A DNA stretch of 51,057 bases from Verrucomicrobiota bacterium (GTDB taxonomy: Bacteria > Verrucomicrobiota > Verrucomicrobiia > Chthoniobacterales > Chthoniobacteraceae): positions 1 to 51,057 of the forward strand of contig VFJQ01000094.1 of the NCBI GenBank assembly GCA_009885995.1, written 5' to 3'. Every line of letters begins with the position of its first letter. Position 1 is the stretch's first letter. The notes beneath the pieces are model-generated. The model did not search any database and was not told where the DNA came from. It saw only the letters and a list, made by a program, of their open reading frames with translations. Below, piece by piece: positions 28,027 to 35,603 of the stretch. The translations under genes and the position numbers were made by a program.

Positions 28027-29508
28027 TCAGTTCCGCGGGACGAGAATGAGGAACTCCGCGCCGTTCTTGTCGCGGAAGGATTGCCGCGCGACGAGGTCGG
28101 GGCGCTTGTCGGCGAACTTCTTCGCCTCCTTCCCGCGGGCGAGCACGGCCTGCGGGTGCGCGGGGATGTCTTCGAGAAATGGTGCGTAGGCGTAGCGCGA
28201 GCGGAGATAAAAGATCCACGCCTGATAGCCCGGGTCGTAGAGCGTGAGCGTGGCGCCGGCCGGCACGGCGGAGTCGATGTTCTTCGCCAGCGGGCGGAGA
28301 TCGTCGCGGGCATTGAGTCGCGGCACGGCGAAGACGGCGTAGCCGATCGAGAGCACGCCGAGCGCGACACAGACGCGCAGCGGCCACTTCGCGAAGCGCG
28401 TCGGCTCAATCGCCACGGCGAGCACGAGCGCGATCGGGACACCCAGCGGCAGCACGTAGCGCGGGAGGATTCCGGGGATGAGCAGCAGCGCGAGGGACAT
28501 CGCGGCGCTCGCGAGCAGGATGGCTTTGTCGAGCGGAGAGAGACGGGGGGGACGGCTCGCCGAGTCGTCCTCCTGCGTCGTCCCAAGGTCAGCAACCGGT
28601 TCGCCCGGCGCGCTCGGCGAGCGCGCCCTACCGCTGCGCACCAGCACCACCACGAAGAGCAGCCACGGCATCAAATCCCCCACCCCACGCGGGATGTTGC
28701 TCGCGTAGCTCTTCACGTCGAAGCGGTTCTCCGTCACGCGCGTGGTCATCTGGTCCTTCCACACCTTGCTCGCCTTGCTCGCCGCCTCGGTGCGGAAATA
28801 CGGGACCGCCCATGCGGCGAAGATCGCGGCCATGAGCGCGATCGCCGCGAAGTGCGCGGGATGCAGCAGCGCGCGCATCCGCTTCTCCGCCCAGAGCACC
28901 GCGACGACGATGCCGTAGAAGAACAGGACGTGCAGCGGTCCCTTCGCCAGCGCCGCGAGACCGAGGAACACGGCGGGCATCAGCCACAGCCGCCACGGCG
29001 ACGCGCCGCGCATCCACGCCGCGAGCCACGTCACGATCGCGATCCCGAAGAGAGCGACATACACGCCTTCGATCTCGGCGCCCGCAAAGCGCGCCTTCGC
29101 GAGCAGGCCGAAGCTGCTCATCGCCATCAGCGCGGCGGCGAGCGCGGTCTGTGGCGTAAGGTAGGGACGGCTGTCCCCAGCCGTCCGCGGACCGCTGGGG
29201 ACAGCCGTCCCTACCATCGTGAGCCCGAGCGCGAGCACGGCGAGCGCGGAGGGAAGTCGCGCGGTCCATTCGTTGCGCACGCCGGTGGCATTGAAGCTGA
29301 GAGCGATGAGCCAGTTCATCAGCGGCGGTTTGCGCAGGAACGGCTTGCCGCCCACGTAAGGCACCACCCAGTTGCCCGTCTCCAGCATCGTCACCGCAGG
29401 CAGGATGCGCCGGCCTTCCTCACCCTTCAGTTCCGTCGCACCGAGGCCAGGAAGATAGATCGCTGCCCAAAGCGTGAGGACGATGAGGAGGGCGTGGAAT
29501 CGGGTCAT
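28027..29508 (-). CDS. GT39/ArnT-type membrane glycosyltransferase
   Basis: 493 residues from ATG 29508. The frame is open to 29682, but the added 58 residues are Cys/Arg-rich shadow sequence. The N-terminal half carries the ArnT/PMT signature: TELKGEEGRRILPAVTML, then GNWVVPYVGGKPFLRKPPLMNW. About ten membrane helices follow, then a soluble C-terminal domain (about 410-493). Enzymes of this family transfer sugars from polyprenyl-phosphate donors to lipid A, other lipids or proteins on the periplasmic side. Two stretches do not fit the family: residues 99-116 and about 292-321 are encoded by GC-rich palindromic elements. Both fall in loops, so the enzyme may still work. Convergent with the gene ending at 27998. 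Confidence 0.88.
   Translation of the reverse strand: MTRFHALLIVLTLWAAIYLPGLGATELKGEEGRRILPAVTMLETGNWVVPYVGGKPFLRKPPLMNWLIALSFNATGVRNEWTARLPSALAVLALGLTMVGTAVPSGPRTAGDSRPYLTPQTALAAALMAMSSFGLLAKARFAGAEIEGVYVALFGIAIVTWLAAWMRGASPWRLWLMPAVFLGLAALAKGPLHVLFFYGIVVAVLWAEKRMRALLHPAHFAAIALMAAIFAAWAVPYFRTEAASKASKVWKDQMTTRVTENRFDVKSYASNIPRGVGDLMPWLLFVVVLVRSGRARSPSAPGEPVADLGTTQEDDSASRPPRLSPLDKAILLASAAMSLALLLIPGILPRYVLPLGVPIALVLAVAIEPTRFAKWPLRVCVALGVLSIGYAVFAVPRLNARDDLRPLAKNIDSAVPAGATLTLYDPGYQAWIFYLRSRYAYAPFLEDIPAHPQAVLARGKEAKKFADKRPDLVARQSFRDKNGAEFLILVPRN
28543..28631. repeat. GC-rich palindromic repeat-like element inside the GT39 gene
   Basis: Two dyads lie close together: an imperfect one, GGACGGCTCGCCGAGTCGTCC (about 28550-28570), and a perfect one, GCGCGCTCG-G-CGAGCGCGC (28608-28626). 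Together they encode a Pro/Ser/Arg-rich loop (RARSPSAPGEPVADLGTTQ) that the family does not have. It resembles dispersed intragenic repeats. Copy number elsewhere in the genome is unknown. Confidence 0.5.
29161..29214. repeat. 54-bp near-perfect palindromic element inside the GT39 gene
   Basis: Left arm 29161-29181 and right arm 29194-29214 are exact reverse complements over 21 bp (GTAGGGACGGCTGTCCCCAGC). The 12-bp centre contains the perfect palindrome GTCCGCGGAC. The only break in symmetry over 54 bp is one base pair each side of the centre. Length is 18 codons, in phase with the gene, encoding VGTAVPSGPRTAGDSRPY between two membrane helices. A mobile REP/MITE-like origin is likely. Confidence 0.8.
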
Positions 29509-29563
29509 TCGCTCCGAACATCGCGGCTCGCGCAACGGGCGTCGAACATCGAATCCGGCACGC

Positions 29564-30469
29564 TCAACTGAATCGCTCCGCCACCTGCTCGCACAGGCCG
29601 ATGAAAGTCTCCTCCGCCAGCGAGAGGCGGCGGCCGCGCCAGTGCAACACGCCCCAGCGGCGGCGCAGCTTGCGTTTGCCAAGCGGGAGCGTGACCAACG
29701 CGCGCGCTTCGATTTCCTTCCGGCACATCCACGCCGCGAGGATCGAGATGCCGAGGCCGAGCTTCACGAGTTCCTTGATCGCCTCCATCGAACCGAGGTC
29801 GATCGAGCTGTGCAGGACGATGTCTTCCTCGCGGAAGTAGCCCTCGATCATCTCCGCGGTGTAGCTGCGCTTGCCGTAGAGGATGTAGTGCTGCTTGGCG
29901 ATCTGCGTGCGCTCGACGCGACCCGCGCGCGCCCATGGATGCGTGGGGCTGAGCACGAACGCCAGCTCGTCGGTGAAAAGCGGGCGGAAGGCCAGCGGTT
30001 CGTCGCGTCGTGGCTCGAGGTTCACGGCGAGATCGATGCGCCGATCGCGCAACGCGGCGATCATGTCGGGCGTGTCGCCGGGCTCGATCGAGATGATGCA
30101 CTGCGGGAAGCTCTCGCGGAATTCGCGCAGCACCGTCGGCAGGATATGCGCACAGGCCGTCGCGCTCGCACCAAGGCGCAGCCGCGTCTGGCCCCACTTG
30201 CCGAGCTGATCGAGCTCCGCGCGCGCCAGCGACATCTCGGCGAGGATGCGCTCGACGTGGACGAGCAGCGCTTCGCCCGCCTCGGTGAGCACAACTTTTT
30301 TACCCATCTTGTCCAAAATCCTACAGCCGATCTCCCGCTCGAGCGCCTTCATCGAGTGGCTGATCGCGCTTTGCGTGAGGTGCAGTTCCTTCGCCGCGAG
30401 CGTAAAGCTGCCCGTGCGGGCGAGTGAGGCGAAGGCGCGGAGCTGCCGTGAATCAATTGGTTGCGACAC
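29564..30469 (-). CDS. LysR-family transcriptional regulator of the nitrate cluster
   Basis: 301 residues from GTG 30469, where the product opens VSQPIDSRQLRAFASLARTGSF as in LysR proteins. A TTG at 30490 would add seven residues. Residues about 6-65 form the winged helix-turn-helix (FTLAAKELHLTQSAISHSMKALEREIGCRIL), and about 90-295 the effector-binding domain (LRLGASATACAHILP through GISILAAWMC). Divergent from the NasS-like gene with only 118 bp between starts. The predicted operator at 30472-30498 lies directly in front of this start and covers the TTG alternative, so binding there should also repress the regulator's own gene. It is the natural candidate to bind both copies of the shared operator. 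Its effector is unknown. Confidence 0.88.
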   Translation of the reverse strand: MSQPIDSRQLRAFASLARTGSFTLAAKELHLTQSAISHSMKALEREIGCRILDKMGKKVVLTEAGEALLVHVERILAEMSLARAELDQLGKWGQTRLRLGASATACAHILPTVLREFRESFPQCIISIEPGDTPDMIAALRDRRIDLAVNLEPRRDEPLAFRPLFTDELAFVLSPTHPWARAGRVERTQIAKQHYILYGKRSYTAEMIEGYFREEDIVLHSSIDLGSMEAIKELVKLGLGISILAAWMCRKEIEARALVTLPLGKRKLRRRWGVLHWRGRRLSLAEETFIGLCEQVAERFS

Positions 30470-30471
30470 GT

Positions 30472-30498
30472 ATGAACGCCATTCATGCAACGGATGAA
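30472..30498. promoter_or_regulatory. Predicted operator, copy 1 (LysR / NasS-like gene)
   Basis: Three half-sites with fixed spacing: ATGAA (30472-30476), N5, TTCAT (30482-30486), N7, ATGAA (30494-30498). The same half-sites and spacers recur at 37336-37362 before the second nitrate operon. Inverted half-sites next to a divergent LysR gene fit LysR-type binding, but the binding protein is inferred. Confidence 0.7.
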
Positions 30499-30536
30499 AA
30501 CTTTCAAGCCGCTAATTCTGATTCGCCGCGCCCGGG

Positions 30537-30552
30537 TGGCACGAGCACGGCT
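30537..30552 (+). promoter_or_regulatory. Sigma-54-like -24/-12 element, copy 1
   Basis: TGGCACGAGCACGGCT. The GG and GC are separated by 10 bp, as in sigma-54 promoters, and TGGCAC is the full -24 consensus, but the -12 part is CGGC instead of TTGC. It begins exactly 65 bp after the start of the operator, as in copy 2 at 37401. A start about 12 bp downstream (near 30562) would leave a 25-nt leader before GTG 30588. Confidence 0.5.
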
Positions 30553-30587
30553 AGACGCGCCGCTCGACAAAAACTTTGCAACACACC

Positions 30588-31625
30588 GTGCGCACCTTTC
30601 ACCACTCTCGCCGTCAACCCATCAGACTCGGTTTCACCGCGCTGACGGATTGTGCTCCGCTCGTGATGGCCAAGCAACTCGGGCTCTTCGAGCGGCACGG
30701 CGTCGCCGTCACGCTCACGCGTGAAGTCGGCTGGGCGACGATCCGCGACAAAGTCATCTACGGAGAACTCGACGCTGCGCACGCACCGGCTGGGCTGCTC
30801 GTCGCCGTGCAGTGCGGCATCGGCGCGGTGCAGACCGACTGCCTCACGGGCCTCGTCATCAACCTGCATGGCAACGCGGTCACGCTCTCCCAAAAGCTGT
30901 GGCGTGAAGGCGTGCGCGATGGCGCGACGTTGCGCGATTACATCGCTGGCACCCCCGGTCGGTTGACGTTTGGCATCGTATATCAGCACTCCTCGCACAG
31001 CCTCATCCTGCGCAACTGGCTGCGTTCGCACCGCATCGACCCGGAGCGGGACGTGCAACTCGTGGTCGTCCCGCCGGCACAGGTTCACACGAACTTGAAG
31101 GCCGGTCATCTCGACGGCTACTGCGCGGGCGAGCCGTGGAATTCGCTCGCCGTCATGTCGGGCATGGGCTGGGTCGCCGCGACGAGCGCGGAACTCGAAC
31201 CCGGGCATCCGGAGAAGGTGCTCATGGTCCGTCGCGATTTCGCGGAGCGGCACGAGGAGGAGCATCTCGCGCTGATCGGCGCGCTGGTCGAGGCGTGCCA
31301 ATACTGCCAGTCGCCGGAGAACCGCGAGGACGTGATTGCGACGCTCGCGCAGCCGGAGTTCATCAACGCGCCAATGCGAGCTGTGCGCATGAGCCTCGGC
31401 AGCACGTTCGATTACGGCAATGGCCGGGTCGAGGAGACGGGAAGTCAGCACGTTTTCCACGGCGGCGACGCGAACGAACCGACCCACGCGAAGGCGCGAT
31501 GGGTCATCGAGAACCTCGCCCGATCCGGCGCCGTTCCGGATCCCACGCTCATCGCAGCAGACACCGGCGCACGCTGCTTCCGCGCCGACATTTTTCACCA
31601 GGCACAACAACTCATCACACTATGA
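30588..31625 (+). CDS. nasS: NasS-like cytoplasmic nitrate-binding sensor (NrtA/CmpA family)
   Basis: About 345 residues from GTG 30588 (a TTG at 30576 is also possible; neither has a clear ribosome site). It belongs to the NrtA/CmpA nitrate/bicarbonate-binding family: LGFTALTDCAPLVMAKQLGLFERHGV and GYCAGEPWNSLAV correspond to FGIIALTDCSPIVIAHEKGFFKKYGI and GYCVGEPWN in the next gene. It has no signal peptide, so it should stay in the cytoplasm like NasS, the nitrate/nitrite sensor of several proteobacteria. NasS normally controls the RNA-binding antiterminator NasT, and no NasT gene is in this window. The stop overlaps the nrtA start by 4 nt (ATGA). The nitrate-sensing role is inferred. Confidence 0.75.
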   Translation: MRTFHHSRRQPIRLGFTALTDCAPLVMAKQLGLFERHGVAVTLTREVGWATIRDKVIYGELDAAHAPAGLLVAVQCGIGAVQTDCLTGLVINLHGNAVTLSQKLWREGVRDGATLRDYIAGTPGRLTFGIVYQHSSHSLILRNWLRSHRIDPERDVQLVVVPPAQVHTNLKAGHLDGYCAGEPWNSLAVMSGMGWVAATSAELEPGHPEKVLMVRRDFAERHEEEHLALIGALVEACQYCQSPENREDVIATLAQPEFINAPMRAVRMSLGSTFDYGNGRVEETGSQHVFHGGDANEPTHAKARWVIENLARSGAVPDPTLIAADTGARCFRADIFHQAQQLITL

Positions 31626-32905
31626 CCAACACACACACCACTCGTCGCACCTTCCTCACCAAAGCCACCAAGGCCACTAGTCTCGCCGCATTGCTCGGCG
31701 GTTTGCCGAAGGGCTGGGTCGGCTCCGCCTTCGCGAGCGATGCACCGGAGACGGCGGACATGAAGTTCGGCATCATCGCGCTGACCGACTGCTCGCCGAT
31801 CGTGATCGCTCACGAGAAGGGCTTCTTCAAAAAATACGGCATCAACGCGACAGTCGCGAAAGGCGCGAACTGGGCGGCGATCCGCGACTCGCTCAGCAAC
31901 GGCGACAACCAGGCGACGCACATGCTCATCGGCATGCCGATCGCGAGCACGATGGGCCTCGGCGGTTCGCCGAAGAAGCCGATGGTCGTGCCGTGGCTGC
32001 TGAATCGGAACGGTCAATCGATCACGCTAAAGAAGGAACTGAAGGGCGTCGTGAAAGATGATCCGAAAGCGCTGAAGCCGCTCGCCGACAAGGCGAAGGC
32101 GGCGGGCACGCCGATGAGCTTCGCGATGACTTTCCCGCCCGGCACGCACGCGATGTGGATGCGCTACTACCTCGCCGCGGGCGGCATTCATCCGGGCGAC
32201 GCGCAGGGCGGTGGCGGCGACATCTCGCTCATCACCATCCCGCCGCCACAGATGGTGGCAAACATGAAGGTCGGCAAGATGGACGGCTACTGCGTCGGCG
32301 AGCCGTGGAATGCGCGCGCCATCGCGGACGACATCGGTTTCACCTCGATCAACACGCAGGGAATCTGGAAGGATCACCCGGAGAAGGTGTGCGCGTTCAC
32401 CGCGGAGTTTGCGGACAAGAATCCGAAGACGGTGAAGGCCGTGCTCAAGGGACTGCACGAGGCGAGCGTGTGGCTCGACAAGATGGAGAACCGGCCGGAG
32501 CAGGCGCAGATCGTCAGCGCGGCGACCTACATCAACTGCCCGCCGGAGATCATCCTCGGCCGCTTGCAGGGCAAATACGACATGGGCGACGGCCGGAAAT
32601 TCCGCGACCCGAACTACATGATTTTCAGCGAGCGGAACTGCAACTACCCGCAGGCGAAGTTCTGCCAATGGTGGCTCACGCAGCTACGCCGCTGGGACTT
32701 CACCGAAGGCGCGCCGGACTACGCGGCGGTGACGAAGGAAGTCATGCGCACGGACATCTACGAGGAAGCGATGAAGGAGATCGGCTACGCACACGGCGGC
32801 GCCAGTGAGGCGCCGGAGAGCTTCTTCGATGGCACGACCTTCGATCCTAAGACGGACCTGGACGCATTCGCGAAGAGCTTCGCGATCAACAGCATCAAGG
32901 GCTGA
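31622..32905 (+). CDS. nrtA: Nitrate ABC transporter substrate-binding protein NrtA
   Basis: 427 residues from ATG 31622, which overlaps the preceding stop. The open frame extends upstream, but only this start gives a twin-arginine signal peptide (TTRRTFLTKATKATSLAALLG, cleavage near SAFA-SDAPE), typical of NrtA/CmpA proteins. The mature part carries the family pattern: IIALTDCSPIVIAHEKGFF, GIHPGDAQ, PPPQMVANMKVGKMDGYCVGEPWNARAI and DHPEKVCAFTAEF. It should bind nitrate (possibly nitrite) in the periplasm and deliver it to the permease gene 3 bp downstream. Bicarbonate or cyanate binding is possible in this family, but the reductases nearby point to nitrate. Confidence 0.9.
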   Translation: MTNTHTTRRTFLTKATKATSLAALLGGLPKGWVGSAFASDAPETADMKFGIIALTDCSPIVIAHEKGFFKKYGINATVAKGANWAAIRDSLSNGDNQATHMLIGMPIASTMGLGGSPKKPMVVPWLLNRNGQSITLKKELKGVVKDDPKALKPLADKAKAAGTPMSFAMTFPPGTHAMWMRYYLAAGGIHPGDAQGGGGDISLITIPPPQMVANMKVGKMDGYCVGEPWNARAIADDIGFTSINTQGIWKDHPEKVCAFTAEFADKNPKTVKAVLKGLHEASVWLDKMENRPEQAQIVSAATYINCPPEIILGRLQGKYDMGDGRKFRDPNYMIFSERNCNYPQAKFCQWWLTQLRRWDFTEGAPDYAAVTKEVMRTDIYEEAMKEIGYAHGGASEAPESFFDGTTFDPKTDLDAFAKSFAINSIKG

Positions 32906-32908
32906 TCC

Positions 32909-33781
32909 ATGAGCAAACTCAAACTCGACTCACTGCTGCTGCCATTGGTGGGGATCGCGTTCTGCGTGCTCCTCTGGTGGTCGATCGCCGGCAAATCCAT
33001 CACCAAGCAGACGAAGGATGATTGGGGCGATGTCGTCACGGTCACGAAGCGCGTGGGGCTCTCCGCCGATCTGCCCACGCCGGGCGAGACGTGGAAGGCC
33101 AGCCGCGACTACATCGTGAAGCCTTTCGCGAAGCGCGGCGAACTCGATCAGGGCATCCTCGCGTTCACGTGGCTGTCGCTGAAACTGGTCGCGCAGGGAT
33201 ACCTGATCGCGCTGCTCATCGGCACGCCGCTCGGTTTCTGCCTCGGGCTGTCGAAGACGTTCACGAAAGTGTGCGATCCGATCATCCAGATCCTGCGCCC
33301 GGTTTCGCCGCTGGCGTGGCTGCCGCTCGGCATGGTGCTCTTCCTCAGCGCGAAGATTAACATTCCCGGCGTCGGCATCTACACGGCATCGGAACTCGCG
33401 GCGCTCTTCACCATCGCGATCTGCTCGATGTGGCCGACCGTGATGAACACCGCGGTCGGCGTGCGCGCGATTCCGCAGGACTATCTGAACGTGGCGCGCG
33501 TGCTGAAGCTCTCGAAGACCAAGACGCTCTTCAAGGTGCTCGTGCCTGCGACGCTGCCCTACATGTTCACCGGCTTCCGGCTCTCGCTCGGCATCGCGTG
33601 GCTGGTGATCGTCGCGGCGGAAATGCTCACCGGCAAACCGGGCGTCGGCGGCTTCCTCTGGCAGCAATACAACGCGCTCAGCTACGCGCATATCATCCTG
33701 TGCATCCTCACCATCGGTGTCGTCGGCTACGTGCTCGATCGGCTGATGTCGGTCGTCGAGGCGCGCTTCAAAACCATCTGA
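32909..33781 (+). CDS. nrtB: Nitrate ABC transporter permease NrtB
   Basis: 290 residues. One N-terminal helix (about 9-27), a periplasmic segment, then the BPD_transp_1 helices from about residue 90 to 285. The EAA-like loop AVGVRAIPQDYLNVARVLKLSKTKTLFKVLVPATLPYMFTGFRLSLG contacts the ATPases. GKPGVGGFLWQQYNALSYAHI is typical of NrtB/CmpB/SsuC permeases. Its stop TGA overlaps the ATG of the first ATPase by one base. It forms the membrane channel with two ATPases. Confidence 0.92.
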   Translation: MSKLKLDSLLLPLVGIAFCVLLWWSIAGKSITKQTKDDWGDVVTVTKRVGLSADLPTPGETWKASRDYIVKPFAKRGELDQGILAFTWLSLKLVAQGYLIALLIGTPLGFCLGLSKTFTKVCDPIIQILRPVSPLAWLPLGMVLFLSAKINIPGVGIYTASELAALFTIAICSMWPTVMNTAVGVRAIPQDYLNVARVLKLSKTKTLFKVLVPATLPYMFTGFRLSLGIAWLVIVAAEMLTGKPGVGGFLWQQYNALSYAHIILCILTIGVVGYVLDRLMSVVEARFKTI

Positions 33782-34704
33782 TGGCATTCCTCGAAGCTCA
33801 AAACGTCAGCAAAGGTTACGGCCCGGCGTGGAATCGCAGCGAGGTCTTGCGCGACATCAACCTCACGATCGAGGAAGGCGAGTTCGTCGCCATCATCGGC
33901 TACTCCGGTGCGGGCAAGACGACGCTGATGTCGCTGCTCGCGGGGCTCATCACACCGGACACGGGCACGGTGAAACTCGAAGGCCGCGAGATCAAGGAAC
34001 CCGGACCGGATCGCGGGATCGTTTTTCAAAACTACAGCCTGCTGCCGTGGCTCACGGTGTATGAAAACGTCGCGCTCGCCGTGGACCATATCTTCCCGCA
34101 GTGGACGGCGGAACAGCGACGCAAGCACGCGGAGAAATACATCCGCATGGTGAACCTTGAGCCGGCGATGCAGAAGGTGCCGAGCGAACTCTCCGGCGGC
34201 ATGCGGCAGCGCGTTTCGGTCGCGCGCACGCTCTCGCTGGAGCCGCACATCCTGCTGCTCGACGAGCCGCTCAGCGCGCTGGACGCACTCACGCGGGCGA
34301 CGTTGCAGGATGAGATCAGCCGCATCTGGCAGGAGACGCGCAAGACGGTCGTGCTCATCACCAACGATCCCGACGAAGCGCTGCTGCTCGCGGATCGCGT
34401 CATCCCGCTGAGCGCGGGACCGGGGGCGACGCTGCTCGATTCGATCGCCGTGCCGCTGGAACGGCCGCGCGATCGCAGGGCACTGCTCGAGTGCCGTGAG
34501 TTCAAGCGCCTGCGCAATGAGGTCGTCGATCGGCTCCTGGAGTCGAAGCGCAAGCCGACCACGGCGATCACGCGCAAGCTCGTGCTGCCGGACATTCAAC
34601 CGGAGGACATCTCGATCACCACCTCACGCTTCGTCTTCGGCGCGAAGCGCAAACCGAAACGCCCGCATGAAGTGCAGCCCGTGAAAGTGGAGGTCGAGGT
34701 ATGA
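33781..34704 (+). CDS. nrtC: Nitrate ABC transporter ATP-binding protein (NrtC/NrtD-like, first)
   Basis: 307 residues from ATG 33781. Walker [10 protein letters not shown] (40-48), Q-loop VFQNYS (Gln83), signature LSGGMRQR (137-144), Walker B ILLLDEP with catalytic Glu162. At the H-loop it reads LITNDPDEA, with Asn195 where ABC ATPases normally have His. The C-terminal 60 residues are a Lys/Arg-rich extension, but the NrtA-like domain fused to cyanobacterial NrtC is absent. The last 4 nt overlap the second ATPase gene. The two subunits probably pair as a heterodimer with one normal and one altered site. Confidence 0.88.
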   Translation: MAFLEAQNVSKGYGPAWNRSEVLRDINLTIEEGEFVAIIGYSGAGKTTLMSLLAGLITPDTGTVKLEGREIKEPGPDRGIVFQNYSLLPWLTVYENVALAVDHIFPQWTAEQRRKHAEKYIRMVNLEPAMQKVPSELSGGMRQRVSVARTLSLEPHILLLDEPLSALDALTRATLQDEISRIWQETRKTVVLITNDPDEALLLADRVIPLSAGPGATLLDSIAVPLERPRDRRALLECREFKRLRNEVVDRLLESKRKPTTAITRKLVLPDIQPEDISITTSRFVFGAKRKPKRPHEVQPVKVEVEV

Positions 34705-35561
34705 GCGCCTACGTCGAAATTTCGCAGCTCAAGAAATCCTACCCGGCGCCCGGCGGCGGCGAGGCGGTGATCGTGAAGGACTTCAACCTCAAGATCGCCA
34801 ATGGCGAGTTCGTGACCGTGATCGGCCACTCGGGCTGTGGGAAGTCCACGCAGCTCATGATGCTCGCTGGGCTCACCGAGATCACCGAGGGCGTCATCGT
34901 CATCGGCGGCAAGGAAATCACCGGCGCCGGTCCGGATCGCGGGATCGTCTTCCAGTCGCCGTCGCTGCTGCCGTGGATGACTGCCTTTGAAAACGTGATG
35001 CTCGGCGTCGAACAGGTTTTCTTCACCGCGACGAAGGAAGAGCGCCGGCAGATCGTCGAGTATTACCTCACCGTCGTCGGTCTCGGCGACGCGATGGACA
35101 AGCGGCCCGCGGAGCTTTCGCAAGGGATGCGGCAGCGCGTCGGCATCGCACGCGCCTTCGCGCTCAAGCCGAAGATGCTTCTGCTCGACGAGCCGTTCGG
35201 GATGCTCGATTCGCTCACGCGCTACGAACTCCAGGCGGTGCTGCTCCAGCTTTGGCGGAAGGAACGCATCACCGCGATGATGGTGACGCATGACGTGGAT
35301 GAAGCGCTCTATCTCAGCGACCGCGTCGTCTGCATGACCAACGGTCCCGAGGCGACCGTCGGCGAAATCCTGAGCGTGCCCTTCGAGCGTCCGCGCGATC
35401 GCAAGACTGTGATGGAGCACCCTGACTACCCGCGCCTTCGCCACGAACTCATCAGCTTTCTCGAACACCGCTCCCACCGCTCGTCCCTCGGCGGCTATGG
35501 CGTGGCCGGTGTTCACGCCGTCGAGCCTGTGTCCGGCTCGGCGGCGACCGTTCCCGCCTGA
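34701..35561 (+). CDS. nrtD: Nitrate ABC transporter ATP-binding protein (NrtD/NrtC-like, second)
   Basis: 286 residues. Walker [10 protein letters not shown] (42-50), Q-loop VFQSPS, signature LSQGMRQR (139-146), Walker B MLLLDEP with Glu164, and a normal H-loop VTHDVDEA with His197. [19 protein letters not shown] is typical of nitrate/sulfonate ATPases. Starts inside the stop of the preceding ATPase gene (ATGA overlap). Canonical throughout, unlike its partner. It probably supplies the hydrolysing site of the heterodimer. Confidence 0.9.
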   Translation: MSAYVEISQLKKSYPAPGGGEAVIVKDFNLKIANGEFVTVIGHSGCGKSTQLMMLAGLTEITEGVIVIGGKEITGAGPDRGIVFQSPSLLPWMTAFENVMLGVEQVFFTATKEERRQIVEYYLTVVGLGDAMDKRPAELSQGMRQRVGIARAFALKPKMLLLDEPFGMLDSLTRYELQAVLLQLWRKERITAMMVTHDVDEALYLSDRVVCMTNGPEATVGEILSVPFERPRDRKTVMEHPDYPRLRHELISFLEHRSHRSSLGGYGVAGVHAVEPVSGSAATVPA

Positions 35562-35603
35562 CAAACCAAAAACAAACAGCAACAACAACAACCCAACCAC
35601 CAC

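Noticed and set aside
28081..29571. 496-residue plus-strand frame opposite the GT39 gene
   Set aside because: The minus strand has clear membrane helices and the ArnT signature. The plus-strand product is Arg/His-rich without pattern.
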